Both the position numbers and the translations under genes were made by a program. Below, one piece after another: positions 17,215 through 25,512 of a stretch of DNA of 64,000 nt; position 1 is the first letter of the stretch, and each line of letters starts with the position of its first letter. The notes below the pieces were generated by a model, which saw only the letters and a program-made list of their open reading frames with translations, was not told the origin of the DNA and did not search any database. The DNA lies in NCBI GenBank assembly GCA_046160545.1, contig JBJXGS010000247.1:3417-67416 (forward strand), given 5' to 3'. Source of the DNA: JAEUOS01 sp046160545. Its GTDB lineage: Bacteria; Pseudomonadota; Gammaproteobacteria; Burkholderiales; JAEUOS01.

Positions 17215-17576
17215 ATGCTGAACTGCATCGCGCCCGCGCGCAGCGCATCGAGGCATCGCTCGCGAAATGCGGCGCGGCCGACTGGGAGATCCGCATCGAG
17301 GCTGCGATGCTCGCTGGCACGCATTGGGCCAACTATGCCCTGCACCGCCATGGTGTCTCGGCCGACGCCGAGGACATCGTGCACACCTCGATGTTGGTGG
17401 TCAACACGCTGCGCAAGTATGCGATCGTCGAAGCGGATCTGATGCGCGACTTAGGCGAGATCGAGGAACTGCGGCCGCTGTTCGTCCGCGGCGACGTGCC
17501 CGGCGGCGTTGAGGCCGCCGATCGAGCTGTCGATCTGCTGCGCGCGATCCGCGCACGCGCCGAGCGCGCGTCCTAG
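17211..17576 (+). CDS. small protein of unknown function, paralogue B of a tandem pair
   Basis: About 121 residues, unrecognised. It begins MNAELHRARAQRIEASLAK and has the central IEAAMLAGTHWANYALHRHG segment that matches the preceding protein, followed by a long helix ending in AVDLLRAIRARAERAS. The start ATG at 17211 overlaps the preceding stop (ATGA). It is the last gene of the operon starting at 14943 and converges on the dioxygenase gene ending at 17602. A small accessory or subunit role is possible but not shown. Confidence 0.6.
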   Translation: MNAELHRARAQRIEASLAKCGAADWEIRIEAAMLAGTHWANYALHRHGVSADAEDIVHTSMLVVNTLRKYAIVEADLMRDLGEIEELRPLFVRGDVPGGVEAADRAVDLLRAIRARAERAS

Positions 17577-17601
17577 GACGCGCCTCGGGGCGGCGCACCG
17601 G

Positions 17602-18399
17602 CTACGCCGGCACCTCGCCTTTCAGGGTGACCCGGTTGAGTACGCGCTCAGCCTGCCCGTAGTCGTGCACCGCATAGTGCATGGTGCAGCGGTTGTCCCA
17701 CATCACCACGTCACCGATGCGCCACATGTGCCGGTACACGTTGTCCGGGCTTGTCGAGTGGCGGTACAGGAAGTCCAGGAGCGGCCGGCTTTCCGCCTCG
17801 GTCATGCCCTCGAGGTGCTGCAGATTGTCCGGATGGCCGATGTAGATCGCCTTGCGCCCGGTCTCCGGATGGGTACGCACCAGTGGATGCGTCGCTGCCG
17901 GGATCTCGGCTTCCGGCACGCCATACATGCGCGCCAGGCGCACGCCACGAAAGCAGGCACGTTGCCCGTCCAGCATGCGCTGCATTTTCGGCGTCAGGGA
18001 CTCGTAGGCCCGATACTGATTGCACCACATGGTGTCGCCGCCATGCGGCACCACGATCGCGGACAGGATCGTGATCTTCGGCGGTACCGGGGTGAACGGC
18101 CCGTCGTAATGCCACGCCTCGGTGGAAGCGGTCTCCTTGGGGATGCGCGCGATCTGCACCACCTCGGGATGGCCGTCGATCCCCTTGAGCATCGCCGTCA
18201 CCACCGGCTCGCCCCAGCGCCGCGCATAGGCGACCTGCTCGCCCGGCGTGACATGCTGGTCGCGAAATACCAGCACGCCGTGGGCCAGGAACGCCGCGTG
18301 CAGGGCCGCGAAAGCCGGCGCCTCGATCGGCTTGCGCAGATCCACGCCCGTTACCTCGGCGGCGATCGATCCGGTAAGGGGTTCGACAGTGATCGTCAT
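17602..18399 (-). CDS. TauD/TfdA-family 2-oxoglutarate-dependent dioxygenase (3)
   Basis: A 265-residue dioxygenase with WHYDGPF near residue 97, the distal histidine in TMHYAVHDY near 241 and RVLNRVTLKGE at the C-terminus. It is a close paralogue of the enzyme at 15941-16741. The start at 18399 is chosen because homology begins at MTITVEPLTG and an AGGAG site is next to it; a longer frame reaching 18480 would run through the operator. It is divergent from a Bug receptor gene with operator site 2 between them. Confidence 0.88.
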   Translation of the reverse strand: MTITVEPLTGSIAAEVTGVDLRKPIEAPAFAALHAAFLAHGVLVFRDQHVTPGEQVAYARRWGEPVVTAMLKGIDGHPEVVQIARIPKETASTEAWHYDGPFTPVPPKITILSAIVVPHGGDTMWCNQYRAYESLTPKMQRMLDGQRACFRGVRLARMYGVPEAEIPAATHPLVRTHPETGRKAIYIGHPDNLQHLEGMTEAESRPLLDFLYRHSTSPDNVYRHMWRIGDVVMWDNRCTMHYAVHDYGQAERVLNRVTLKGEVPA

Positions 18400-18464
18400 G
18401 AGGAACTCCTGCAGCGCTGGCGCATCCCGAATTCGCGCCGGAGTCGACAGCATAGCAAATCGGT

Positions 18465-18486
18465 TTATTTTTGTCGACATAAATAA
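18465..18486. promoter_or_regulatory. candidate GntR-type operator, site 2
   Basis: A 22-bp palindrome centred on TGTCGACA (18472-18479): every pair matches except the one flanking the core. It lies between the divergent dioxygenase (start 18399) and Bug receptor (start 18541) genes and matches site 1 at 19 of 22 positions. Confidence 0.65.
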
Positions 18487-18540
18487 TTATTGCTGCTAGG
18501 ATTGCATGCGTTGTCTCTCCATCCCCTCAGGAGATCGCCC

Positions 18541-19521
18541 ATGTACAAGCAAGGCATCGCCGCTGCCACTCTCGCCCTTTGCACTCTCCTCACAACAAAT
18601 GCCCAGGCGCAGTCATCCGACACCTGGCCCACGCGCCCGGTGCAGATCATCGTCGCCGGCTCGGCAGGGTCTGGCACCGACCTCATGTCCCGCGCCATGG
18701 CCCAGCGACTGTCAACGGTGTTCAACCAGCAGTTCATCGTCGACAACCGCCCGGGGGCCAGCGGCGCGATCGCCGCGATGGCGGTGGTCAAGTCGGCGCC
18801 CGACGGCCACACCCTGCTCTACACCAACGGTTCGTTCTCGGTGATGGCGCCGGCACTGTTAAAGAGCCTGCCATACGACATCCAGCGCGATCTCGTGCCG
18901 GTCGCGCAGACCGCGGTCGGCGGTGTGCTGCTCCTGGTCAACCCGGACATTCCCGCTAGAAACCTCAAGGAACTCGTCGAGCACGTCAAGGCCAATCCCG
19001 ACAAGTATTCCTACGGGAGTTGGGCGGTGGGATCGTCCGGCCACCTGATCATGGAATGGCTCAAGCAGCAGACCGGCATGCGCCTCAATCACGTTGCCTA
19101 CAAGACGGTGCCGAGCCTGTTGACAGAACTGTCGTCCGGCGTGCTGCCGATCGCCTGGGCCGATCCCAGCGCGCCACTACCGTTCCTCCGCTCGGGCAAG
19201 GTGCGCGGCATCGCGATCAGCGGCAACGTGCGCGTGCCGGGAACGCCCGACATCGCCACCATGGGCGAACAGGGCTTTGCCTTCGACGCGGTCGGTTGGT
19301 TTGGAGTGTTCGCCCCGGCGGCCACGCCGGCGGCAGTGGTGCGCAGGCTCAATGAGGAGATCAACCGCATCCAGGCAACTTCTGAGATGCAGGCGCTGAT
19401 GTCGCGCATGAACTTCGAACCGCCGCCGGTGAAGTCGCAGGCGCAGTTCCGCGACATCGTGGCCGGCGACCTGCAGACCTGGAAGAAGATCGTGTCAGAC
19501 AACAATATCAAGGCCGAATAG
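18541..19521 (+). CDS. Bug/TctC-family tripartite tricarboxylate transport receptor (1)
   Basis: A 326-residue periplasmic solute-binding protein. The signal peptide is MYKQGIAAATLALCTLL...AQA, then the family motifs WPTRPVQIIVAGSAGSGTD near residue 35 and VDNRPGASGAIA near 70, with a C-terminal PAAVVRRLNEEI helix. Bug receptors bind small carboxylates; most in Burkholderiales have no dedicated permease and none is visible here. ATG 18541 has an AGGAG site. It is followed by a second receptor and the GntR regulator on the same strand. Confidence 0.9.
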   Translation: MYKQGIAAATLALCTLLTTNAQAQSSDTWPTRPVQIIVAGSAGSGTDLMSRAMAQRLSTVFNQQFIVDNRPGASGAIAAMAVVKSAPDGHTLLYTNGSFSVMAPALLKSLPYDIQRDLVPVAQTAVGGVLLLVNPDIPARNLKELVEHVKANPDKYSYGSWAVGSSGHLIMEWLKQQTGMRLNHVAYKTVPSLLTELSSGVLPIAWADPSAPLPFLRSGKVRGIAISGNVRVPGTPDIATMGEQGFAFDAVGWFGVFAPAATPAAVVRRLNEEINRIQATSEMQALMSRMNFEPPPVKSQAQFRDIVAGDLQTWKKIVSDNNIKAE

Positions 19522-19538
19522 GCCTGCGGGGAACGACA

Positions 19539-20528
19539 ATGACCAATCCGATCAGGCGCCGCCTCGCTGTATCCGCCGCACTGTCCCCACTCATCGCCGC
19601 CCTGCCGGGTGCGGCTCAGGATGCCTGGCCCGCAAGGCCGATCCGGCTGCTCATCCCATCGGCCGCCGGCGCCGGCTCCGACCAGCTCGCGCGCATCATG
19701 GCTGAACGCCTCGGCGCGGCACTCAAGCAACCGATCATCGCCGACAATCGACCGGGCGGCAACGGTACCATCGCCACCACGGCGATGATCAAGTCAGCGC
19801 CGGACGGCTACACCCTGCTCTATACCAATGGCTCGTTCACCGTGATGCTGGCGGCGCTGCAGTCGGACCTGCCGTTCGATGTGCTGCGCGACCTGGTACC
19901 GGTGGCGATCACAGTGATCGGCGGTGTCGTTCTGCTGGTCAACCCGAACGTGCCGGCGAAGAACCTCGCCGAGCTCATCGAGCTCGTCAAGGCCTCGCCG
20001 GACCGCTACGGCACCTACGGAAGCTGGTCGGTCGGGTCCAACGGCCACCTCACCATGGAATGGCTCAAGAACCGCACCGGCATGAAGATAGCCCACGTGC
20101 CCTACAAGGGCATCCCCAGCCTGCTCACCGAGTTGATGTCGGGAGTGCTGCAGATCGGCTGGTCCGATCCGATCTCGCCGGTCCAGTTCATCAAGGCCGG
20201 CAAGCTGCGCGCCATCGCAGTCAATGGCGGTGTGCGCATCCCGCAACTGCCCGACCTGGCAACTTTCGGCGAACAGGGCCATCCGTTTCCCGCCGTCGGC
20301 TGGCAAGGCATCTTTGCTCCGCCGGGGACGCCGCAGGCGATCATCAGTCGCCTGAATGGCGAGGTAAATCGCATCCAGGCAACGCCCGATCTGCAAGCCC
20401 TGATGACGCGCATGAACGTCGAGCCACCACCTATCTGGTCGACCGAGCAGTTTCGCGACATGATCCGCAACGACTTGCAGGTCTGGAAGAAGATCGTCGT
20501 CGACGGCAAGATCACGATGGACAAGTAG
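19539..20528 (+). CDS. Bug/TctC-family receptor (2)
   Basis: A 329-residue periplasmic receptor, about as long as and clearly related to the preceding one: a twin-arginine-like RRRLAVSAALSPLIAALPG N-terminus, then WPARPIRLLIPSAAGAGSD and ADNRPGGNGTIA, then PQAIISRLNGEVNRIQ. Seventeen bases separate it from the preceding gene and a GGGGAACGACA leader gives a ribosome-binding site. The tandem receptors probably serve two related carboxylates or are redundant copies. Confidence 0.9.
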   Translation: MTNPIRRRLAVSAALSPLIAALPGAAQDAWPARPIRLLIPSAAGAGSDQLARIMAERLGAALKQPIIADNRPGGNGTIATTAMIKSAPDGYTLLYTNGSFTVMLAALQSDLPFDVLRDLVPVAITVIGGVVLLVNPNVPAKNLAELIELVKASPDRYGTYGSWSVGSNGHLTMEWLKNRTGMKIAHVPYKGIPSLLTELMSGVLQIGWSDPISPVQFIKAGKLRAIAVNGGVRIPQLPDLATFGEQGHPFPAVGWQGIFAPPGTPQAIISRLNGEVNRIQATPDLQALMTRMNVEPPPIWSTEQFRDMIRNDLQVWKKIVVDGKITMDK

Positions 20529-20564
20529 ACTAACTGCACTTCCAACAGCAAGGGTGCTCCCGCG

Positions 20565-21401
20565 ATGGGCCGAAGCAAGACTGCCAACATTCCTGACCTG
20601 TCGTCCCTGTTGACCCCCAAGAATCCGCTGATGCTGGCAGTCGAGCAGGCGGTCCTGCGCGGGCACGAATGGGCGCGCACGTCCGCGCCTATCGCCGAGC
20701 AGATCGCGGCGCGGCTGGCTGGTGTCATCACTCTGGACCTGGTGCACGCCGGCCAACGCCTGCTGGAAAGCGATATCAGCGAGGTCCTGCGGGTCAGTCG
20801 TGCGCCGGTCCGCGAAGCGCTGCGCATCCTGGAACGCGATCGCCTGGTGGAATTTCAGTCCCGACGCGGCGCCCTGGTCACCGCTCCGGACGCAAATGAA
20901 TTGCGCGACATCTTCGCTGTGCGCGCCGCGCTCTACGCGATCCTGCTCGAACAGCTGATGAGTGAGCGACCGGCCGACTTGGCCGCTGTTTTCGAGGAAC
21001 ACATGCCGAAACTGGAACACGCGGCTGAAGAGTCGGTCGACGCCTACGCAGTGGCAAGCTTTCTGCTCAATTTCGCCATCGCCGACCTGTGCAGCAACCG
21101 CTTGTTGGTCGACCTCCTCAAATCGATCGCGCTACGCACACTGCGCTATGTGCGACTGGGCCTGGCAGGCGCGCCGGCGATGCTGCCGAATGCCGTGAAG
21201 AGCTGGCGGGCGCTCGCCCGCGCGGTTGCGCGCGGCGATGTGGCACAGGTGCTCGAAACCGCGGCACGGCGCATCACCGACACGCGCGACGCCGCCGTGC
21301 GCGCGATCGAGCCGCCAGCACGCCGTGCGCGCGCTGCCGTGCAGATACCCGTGCGCGCCCGATCGCCCCTCAGGGCAGGAGCACAGTCGCCCCGGCGGTA
21401 G
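20565..21401 (+). CDS. GntR-family transcriptional regulator with FCD domain
   Basis: A 278-residue regulator. A winged helix-turn-helix at about residues 40-110 contains IAARLAGVITLDLVHAGQRL and LRVSRAPVREALRILERDRLV, the GntR signature, followed by an all-helical FCD ligand domain (DIFAVRAALYAILLEQL). The last 30 residues or so (ARAAVQIPVRARSPLRAG) look unstructured and overlap the convergent oxidoreductase gene by 32 bases. Its position after the receptors and the two matching palindromes in the cluster make it the likely local regulator. Confidence 0.85.
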   Translation: MGRSKTANIPDLSSLLTPKNPLMLAVEQAVLRGHEWARTSAPIAEQIAARLAGVITLDLVHAGQRLLESDISEVLRVSRAPVREALRILERDRLVEFQSRRGALVTAPDANELRDIFAVRAALYAILLEQLMSERPADLAAVFEEHMPKLEHAAEESVDAYAVASFLLNFAIADLCSNRLLVDLLKSIALRTLRYVRLGLAGAPAMLPNAVKSWRALARAVARGDVAQVLETAARRITDTRDAAVRAIEPPARRARAAVQIPVRARSPLRAGAQSPRR

Positions 21402-22347
21402 CGCGCGATTCGAGAGCCCGATGTGCCTCGGCAGCATCCGCCAGAGCGAAACTCTGCCGCGGCTCGCTGACAATCTTGCCGGCCAGCACCAGGGCAAACA
21501 ATTCATCGGCCATCGCCAGCATGTGCGATCGCGGTGCGGCGTAGTGCACCATCGCCGGACGCGTCACCCACAGCGAGCCCTTGGCGGCGAGTTGCATTGT
21601 GTCGATGACCACCGGGCCCGACGAAGTCCCATTGCTCACCAGCGTTCCACGCACGGCGAGGCTGTCAAGCGATGCCTGCAGCGTGTCGCGTCCGACCGAG
21701 TCATACACCACCGGAACACCACGGCCAGCGGTGATCTCGCGCACCCGGGCAGCAACGTCTTCCCGCGTGTAGACGATCGTGTGGGTGCAGCCATTGGCGC
21801 GCGCCAATGCAGCCTTTTCGTCGGAGCTCACTGTCCCGATCATGGTTACACCCAGGGCGCGCGCCCACTGGCAGGCGATCAGGCCTACTCCACCGGCAGC
21901 AGCGTGGTACAGGATGGTCTCCCCCCCCTTGAGCGGGTAGACCTGGCGGAACAGGTACTGCGCGGTCATGCCCTTCATCATGAGCGTCGCGGCGACCGGA
22001 TCAGGGATGCCATCCGGCAGGGGGATCAAGACCGCAGCCGGCATGACGCGCACGTCAGCGTATGCGCCTTGCGGGCCGAGCAGATAGCCGACCCGCTGGC
22101 CGACTTTCACCTCGGTAACACCGGGGCCGATCGCTTCGACGACTCCGACCGCATCCGACCCCAGACCGCTAGGCAATGCTGCCGGATAGCGCCCGGTGCG
22201 AACGTAGACGTCGATGAAGTTGACCGCGATGGCGCTGTGGCGCACGCGCGCCTCGCCCGGCCCCGGCGCGCCGATCTCGACATCCTCAAGGCGCAGAACC
22301 TCCGGCCCGCCGGTTTTGTGAAAGCGAATGGCCTTGGACATGCCCAT
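21370..22347 (-). CDS. NADPH:quinone oxidoreductase, MDR family (2)
   Basis: A 325-residue zinc-free MDR enzyme of the quinone reductase (QorA) type: AIRFHKTGGPEVLRLEDVE at the N-terminus, NFIDVYVRTGRYP near residue 50 and the nucleotide motif LYHAAAGGVGLIACQWAR near 147. ATG at 22347 or, two codons later, 22341. It converges on and overlaps the end of the GntR gene and is 5 bases after the BKACE gene stop, so it belongs to the minus-strand group running from the Bug receptor at 25389. Confidence 0.85.
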   Translation of the reverse strand: MGMSKAIRFHKTGGPEVLRLEDVEIGAPGPGEARVRHSAIAVNFIDVYVRTGRYPAALPSGLGSDAVGVVEAIGPGVTEVKVGQRVGYLLGPQGAYADVRVMPAAVLIPLPDGIPDPVAATLMMKGMTAQYLFRQVYPLKGGETILYHAAAGGVGLIACQWARALGVTMIGTVSSDEKAALARANGCTHTIVYTREDVAARVREITAGRGVPVVYDSVGRDTLQASLDSLAVRGTLVSNGTSSGPVVIDTMQLAAKGSLWVTRPAMVHYAAPRSHMLAMADELFALVLAGKIVSEPRQSFALADAAEAHRALESRATAGATVLLP

Positions 22348-22352
22348 AGCTT

Positions 22353-23426
22353 TCAGGCAGCCAGCAGGTTTTCGCGCTTGCGGATGAAACCCTGGTGTCC
22401 GCCGGGTGGATTGGGCGCAAAGCCGTTGGCGGCGAGACTCTCCTCGACAGTGTCGTAGAAGGTGCCGATGCGACTCAGGCGCTTGGCGGTTTCGCCGTCA
22501 GCGATGGCGCGCCCAAACTCGCGCGCAATGCGCACCAGTTGTTCGATCTGGCGTACCGAGCTCATCTTGCCGGCGCGATTCTGCTGCCACAGATTGTCTT
22601 CAATACCGCAGCGCACGTGCAGGCCCATCGCGATGCCCATCATGTTGATCGGCAGGACGTTGCGCATTGAGGACTCGACGGTCAGCACCGCGCCATCGGG
22701 TACGGCGCGGACAAAATTGGCCAGGTTGTACAGGTGCGGCGCGTCCATGCCGCCGCTGATCGCGACCCAGTTGAGCACCAGCGGGCCCTTGTAGACGCCG
22801 CGTCGCATGAGACGCTCGACCGATTCGAAACTGTTGATGTTGTAGCACTGGAATGCGCTCTGGATGCCGGCCGCCGAAAGGCGCCGGATGTGTTCCTCGG
22901 CCCAGCCAGGCTGGGCCGGCACCGTCATTTCCTTGTAGGCGTTGAAGACCGCCGGGTCTGCCATCGAGGTGCCTTCAATATCCTCCCAGGCCATGTGCTC
23001 GACGATGTTCATCTGCGAGGTGTTGACCGTAACCGTCACCTGGTCGGGTTTGGGATCCAGTTCGGCCAACATGTGCCGCGTGTCGTCGGACAGCCATTTC
23101 GCTTTCGCGCCGTCACTCTCAGGTGCGAACGAGATCGACCCGCCGACCTGGATCAACATCTGCGGGCAGCGCGCGCGCACACCCGCGATGAGTTCGTTGA
23201 ACTTGGACAGGCGCTTGGAGCCACGACCGTCGAGTTCGCGCACATGCAGGTGCAGCACCGATGCGCCGGCGTTGTAGCAGTCCACTGCCTTCTGGATCTG
23301 CTCCTCCATGGTCACGGGGATGTCCTCGCTGAAATCCGACGGCACCCAGGAGGGTGCGTATGGAGCGGCCGTAATGACAAGCGGCGGCTGATTCTCCGGA
23401 AACAAATGCCCGTCGAGAAAATTCAT
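22353..23426 (-). CDS. BKACE family beta-keto acid cleavage enzyme (DUF849)
   Basis: A 357-residue TIM-barrel protein of the BKACE family, which cleaves beta-keto acids with acetyl-CoA to give acetoacetate and a CoA ester; the founding member acts on 3-keto-5-aminohexanoate. Expected features are ITAAPYAPSW near the N-terminus, the metal-binding HLHVRELDGRGS near residue 60, VGGSISFAPES and VESSMRNVLPINMMG. This points to a pathway that ends in a beta-keto acid. It lies between the dioxygenase at 23469 and the quinone oxidoreductase. Confidence 0.85.
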   Translation of the reverse strand: MNFLDGHLFPENQPPLVITAAPYAPSWVPSDFSEDIPVTMEEQIQKAVDCYNAGASVLHLHVRELDGRGSKRLSKFNELIAGVRARCPQMLIQVGGSISFAPESDGAKAKWLSDDTRHMLAELDPKPDQVTVTVNTSQMNIVEHMAWEDIEGTSMADPAVFNAYKEMTVPAQPGWAEEHIRRLSAAGIQSAFQCYNINSFESVERLMRRGVYKGPLVLNWVAISGGMDAPHLYNLANFVRAVPDGAVLTVESSMRNVLPINMMGIAMGLHVRCGIEDNLWQQNRAGKMSSVRQIEQLVRIAREFGRAIADGETAKRLSRIGTFYDTVEESLAANGFAPNPPGGHQGFIRKRENLLAA

Positions 23427-23468
23427 TGCTGCGTCCTCATGGTTAGGTTCTCGTCGCTGACCGTGCGT

Positions 23469-24389
23469 TCAGTACGGCCGGTCGCCGATGATGCCGGCGC
23501 GCTCCATCTTGCGGTGGGAGGGCGGATAGTCCATCACGGCGTAGTGCTGGGTGGCACGGTTGTCCCAGATGGCAACGTCGCCAGGGCTCCAGCGCCAGCG
23601 CACCTGGTACTCGGGAATCGCTGCCTGGGCGATCAGGTATTGCAGCAGTTGTGACCCGCCCAACGTGTAGTCCTGCCCGACCCGCACATTCTCGGGCCGA
23701 TGAAAGTTGGTGAAGTGGGTCGTAAAGCTGTTTACGAACAGGATTTTTTCGCCAGTCTCCGGATGCGTGCGCACCACAGGATGCTCGGCATCGGGAAAGC
23801 GCTCGTGGAGCGCGTGGCGCTTTTCTTCGGCCATGACAGCACCGAACGACGCCTCGATGCTGTGACGCGCCTTGAGTCCCTGGATGCGCGCCTTGATTTC
23901 CTCGGGCAGCTTGGCATACGCAAGCGCCATATTGGCCCACATGGTGTCGCCGCCGACCGGCGGACACTCGACGCAGCGCAGCACCGCGCCGAACTGCGGG
24001 CACTCGCGCCAGGTCGCGTCGCTGTGCCAGGAATTCTCGTAGCGATCGTTTGGCTGCTCCGGCGATTTGTAGATGCGCACCAAGCCCGGATGTTCAGGGT
24101 CGCTGCCGGCCACGGGATGGTCCTCCAGCTGGCCGAAGCGACTGGCGAAGGCGACATGTTCGGCACGAGTCAGGGTCTGTCCGCGCAGAAACAGCACCTT
24201 GTGCTCAAGTAGAAGCGCGCGAATGCTGGCAAACAATGCCTCGTCATGGGTTGCCTGGGCAAGCTGCACACCCGGGAGTTCGGCTCCGAGCGCACAGGTA
24301 AGGCGCTTGACTTCAAGCTCAGCCGCCAACCCGGTCCGGCCCGCCCTGTTCGAGTGAATCGGCACAGCGTCCATAGCGACAGAATGCAT
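23469..24389 (-). CDS. TauD/TfdA-family 2-oxoglutarate-dependent dioxygenase (4)
   Basis: A 306-residue dioxygenase with the iron motif WHSDATW near residue 122 and the distal histidine in ATQHYAVMDY near 281, then RKMERAGI. It is a clear paralogue of the enzyme at 11870-12769 (shared EHPVVRTHPETG, SQLL, KMERAGI). The start is set at ATG 24389 because GGGGAGGGAGCC lies just before it and homology begins soon after; the longer open frame to 24806 is an out-of-frame reading of the receptor gene. It follows the receptor at 24415 by 25 bases. Confidence 0.87.
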   Translation of the reverse strand: MHSVAMDAVPIHSNRAGRTGLAAELEVKRLTCALGAELPGVQLAQATHDEALFASIRALLLEHKVLFLRGQTLTRAEHVAFASRFGQLEDHPVAGSDPEHPGLVRIYKSPEQPNDRYENSWHSDATWRECPQFGAVLRCVECPPVGGDTMWANMALAYAKLPEEIKARIQGLKARHSIEASFGAVMAEEKRHALHERFPDAEHPVVRTHPETGEKILFVNSFTTHFTNFHRPENVRVGQDYTLGGSQLLQYLIAQAAIPEYQVRWRWSPGDVAIWDNRATQHYAVMDYPPSHRKMERAGIIGDRPY

Positions 24390-24414
24390 GGCTCCCTCCC
24401 CTCGGAAATGAATC

Positions 24415-25389
24415 CTACTGGTTGAGTTTGATGCCGAATGCGCGCACGATTCCGCCGTTGCGTTCGTGCTCGGCGCGCACGGATTGCCACAGGGCTTGCG
24501 GCGTCCCTGCGCCGACGATTTCGAATCCGGCGCCGGTAAGGCGCTCGCGCACTTTCTGTGCGCCAGCTGCTTTTTGCACCGCACTGTTGATGCGTTCGAC
24601 CTGCGCGTCGGACAAGCCAGCAGGGGCAACGATGCCAATCCAGTTGGCGAATTCCATGTCGGTGTGGCCCAGTTCGGCGAAGGTGGGCACCTGGGGCAGG
24701 AGATCGCTGCGCGTACGCGCCGCCAGCGCGATGGCCCGCAGCTTGCCACCGCGGATTTGCGGAATCGATGTGACCAGGCCGTCAAACATGACCGGAATCT
24801 GCCCACCTATCACCTGGGCCAGCGCCGGTGGCGATCCCGGAAACGGCACGTGCACCAGATCCAGGCCCGCCTTCTGATTCAGCATCACGGCGGCATAGTG
24901 CGAGGCTGTTCCGGCGCTATAGGACGCGATCGAAAGTTTTCCCGCATTGGCGCGGGCGTGGCTGATGAACTCTGCGAGGTTCGCACCCGGAACGCCAGGC
25001 CCCGCCACCAGGATCAGGGTCGAGCGCACCACGGCCGTCACCGGCCGCACGTCCTTGAGCGGGTCGAAGCCTGCCTTGAGCACGTGCGGAATCTCGGTCA
25101 AAACGTTGCTGGCCGTGACCATCAAGGTCTGCCCGTCGGCCGGCTGGCCAAGCATGGCCGCAACGCCGATGGCCCCCCCCGCACCCGGACGGTTGTCGAC
25201 CACGACCGTTGATCCGATGTCGGCGGCCAGCTGGTCGGTCAGAACCCGCGCCAGGACATCCATGGTGCCCCCAGGCGGTGCCGGCACCACCACCCGGACC
25301 GGTTTGTCGGTCCAGGCGAAGACGCTCGGCGACAAGCCCAGGCTGGCCAAAGCGACGGCGAAACAGGTGAGTCGATTCCGAATACGCAT
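24415..25389 (-). CDS. Bug/TctC-family receptor (3)
   Basis: A 324-residue periplasmic receptor with a signal peptide (MRIRNRLTCFAVALASLGLS...FA), DKPVRVVVPAPPGGTMD near residue 28 and VDNRPGAGGAIGVAAM near 64. It is the first gene of the minus-strand group with dioxygenase 4, BKACE and quinone oxidoreductase 2. ATG 25389 is preferred; ATG 25407 is possible. It is divergent from the AraC regulator, with a phased direct repeat between them that may control both. Confidence 0.9.
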   Translation of the reverse strand: MRIRNRLTCFAVALASLGLSPSVFAWTDKPVRVVVPAPPGGTMDVLARVLTDQLAADIGSTVVVDNRPGAGGAIGVAAMLGQPADGQTLMVTASNVLTEIPHVLKAGFDPLKDVRPVTAVVRSTLILVAGPGVPGANLAEFISHARANAGKLSIASYSAGTASHYAAVMLNQKAGLDLVHVPFPGSPPALAQVIGGQIPVMFDGLVTSIPQIRGGKLRAIALAARTRSDLLPQVPTFAELGHTDMEFANWIGIVAPAGLSDAQVERINSAVQKAAGAQKVRERLTGAGFEIVGAGTPQALWQSVRAEHERNGGIVRAFGIKLNQ

Positions 25390-25445
25390 GGTTAGGGTTC
25401 TCCGCATTGATTGGCCCGCATTGTGTCGCGACGCGCAGTGAGCGG

Positions 25446-25484
25446 CTTGACAAATTGGGACAATTACTTGACATTTAGGGACAA
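25446..25484. promoter_or_regulatory. two phased direct repeats, candidate AraC operator
   Basis: CTTGACAAATTGGGACAA (25446-25463) and CTTGACATTTAGGGACAA (25467-25484) match at 15 of 18 positions and are exactly 21 bp apart, two helical turns. They lie in the divergent region between Bug receptor 3 and the AraC-family gene, the usual arrangement for AraC-type binding. Confidence 0.65.
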
Positions 25485-25512
25485 CAATACTTTCGCCTGG
25501 CAAGTCCCATAC

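Noticed and set aside
23469..24806. Extending dioxygenase 4 to the upstream start at 24806
   Set aside because: The extra 139 residues are an out-of-frame reading of Bug receptor 3; a good ribosome-binding site and homology place the start at 24389.
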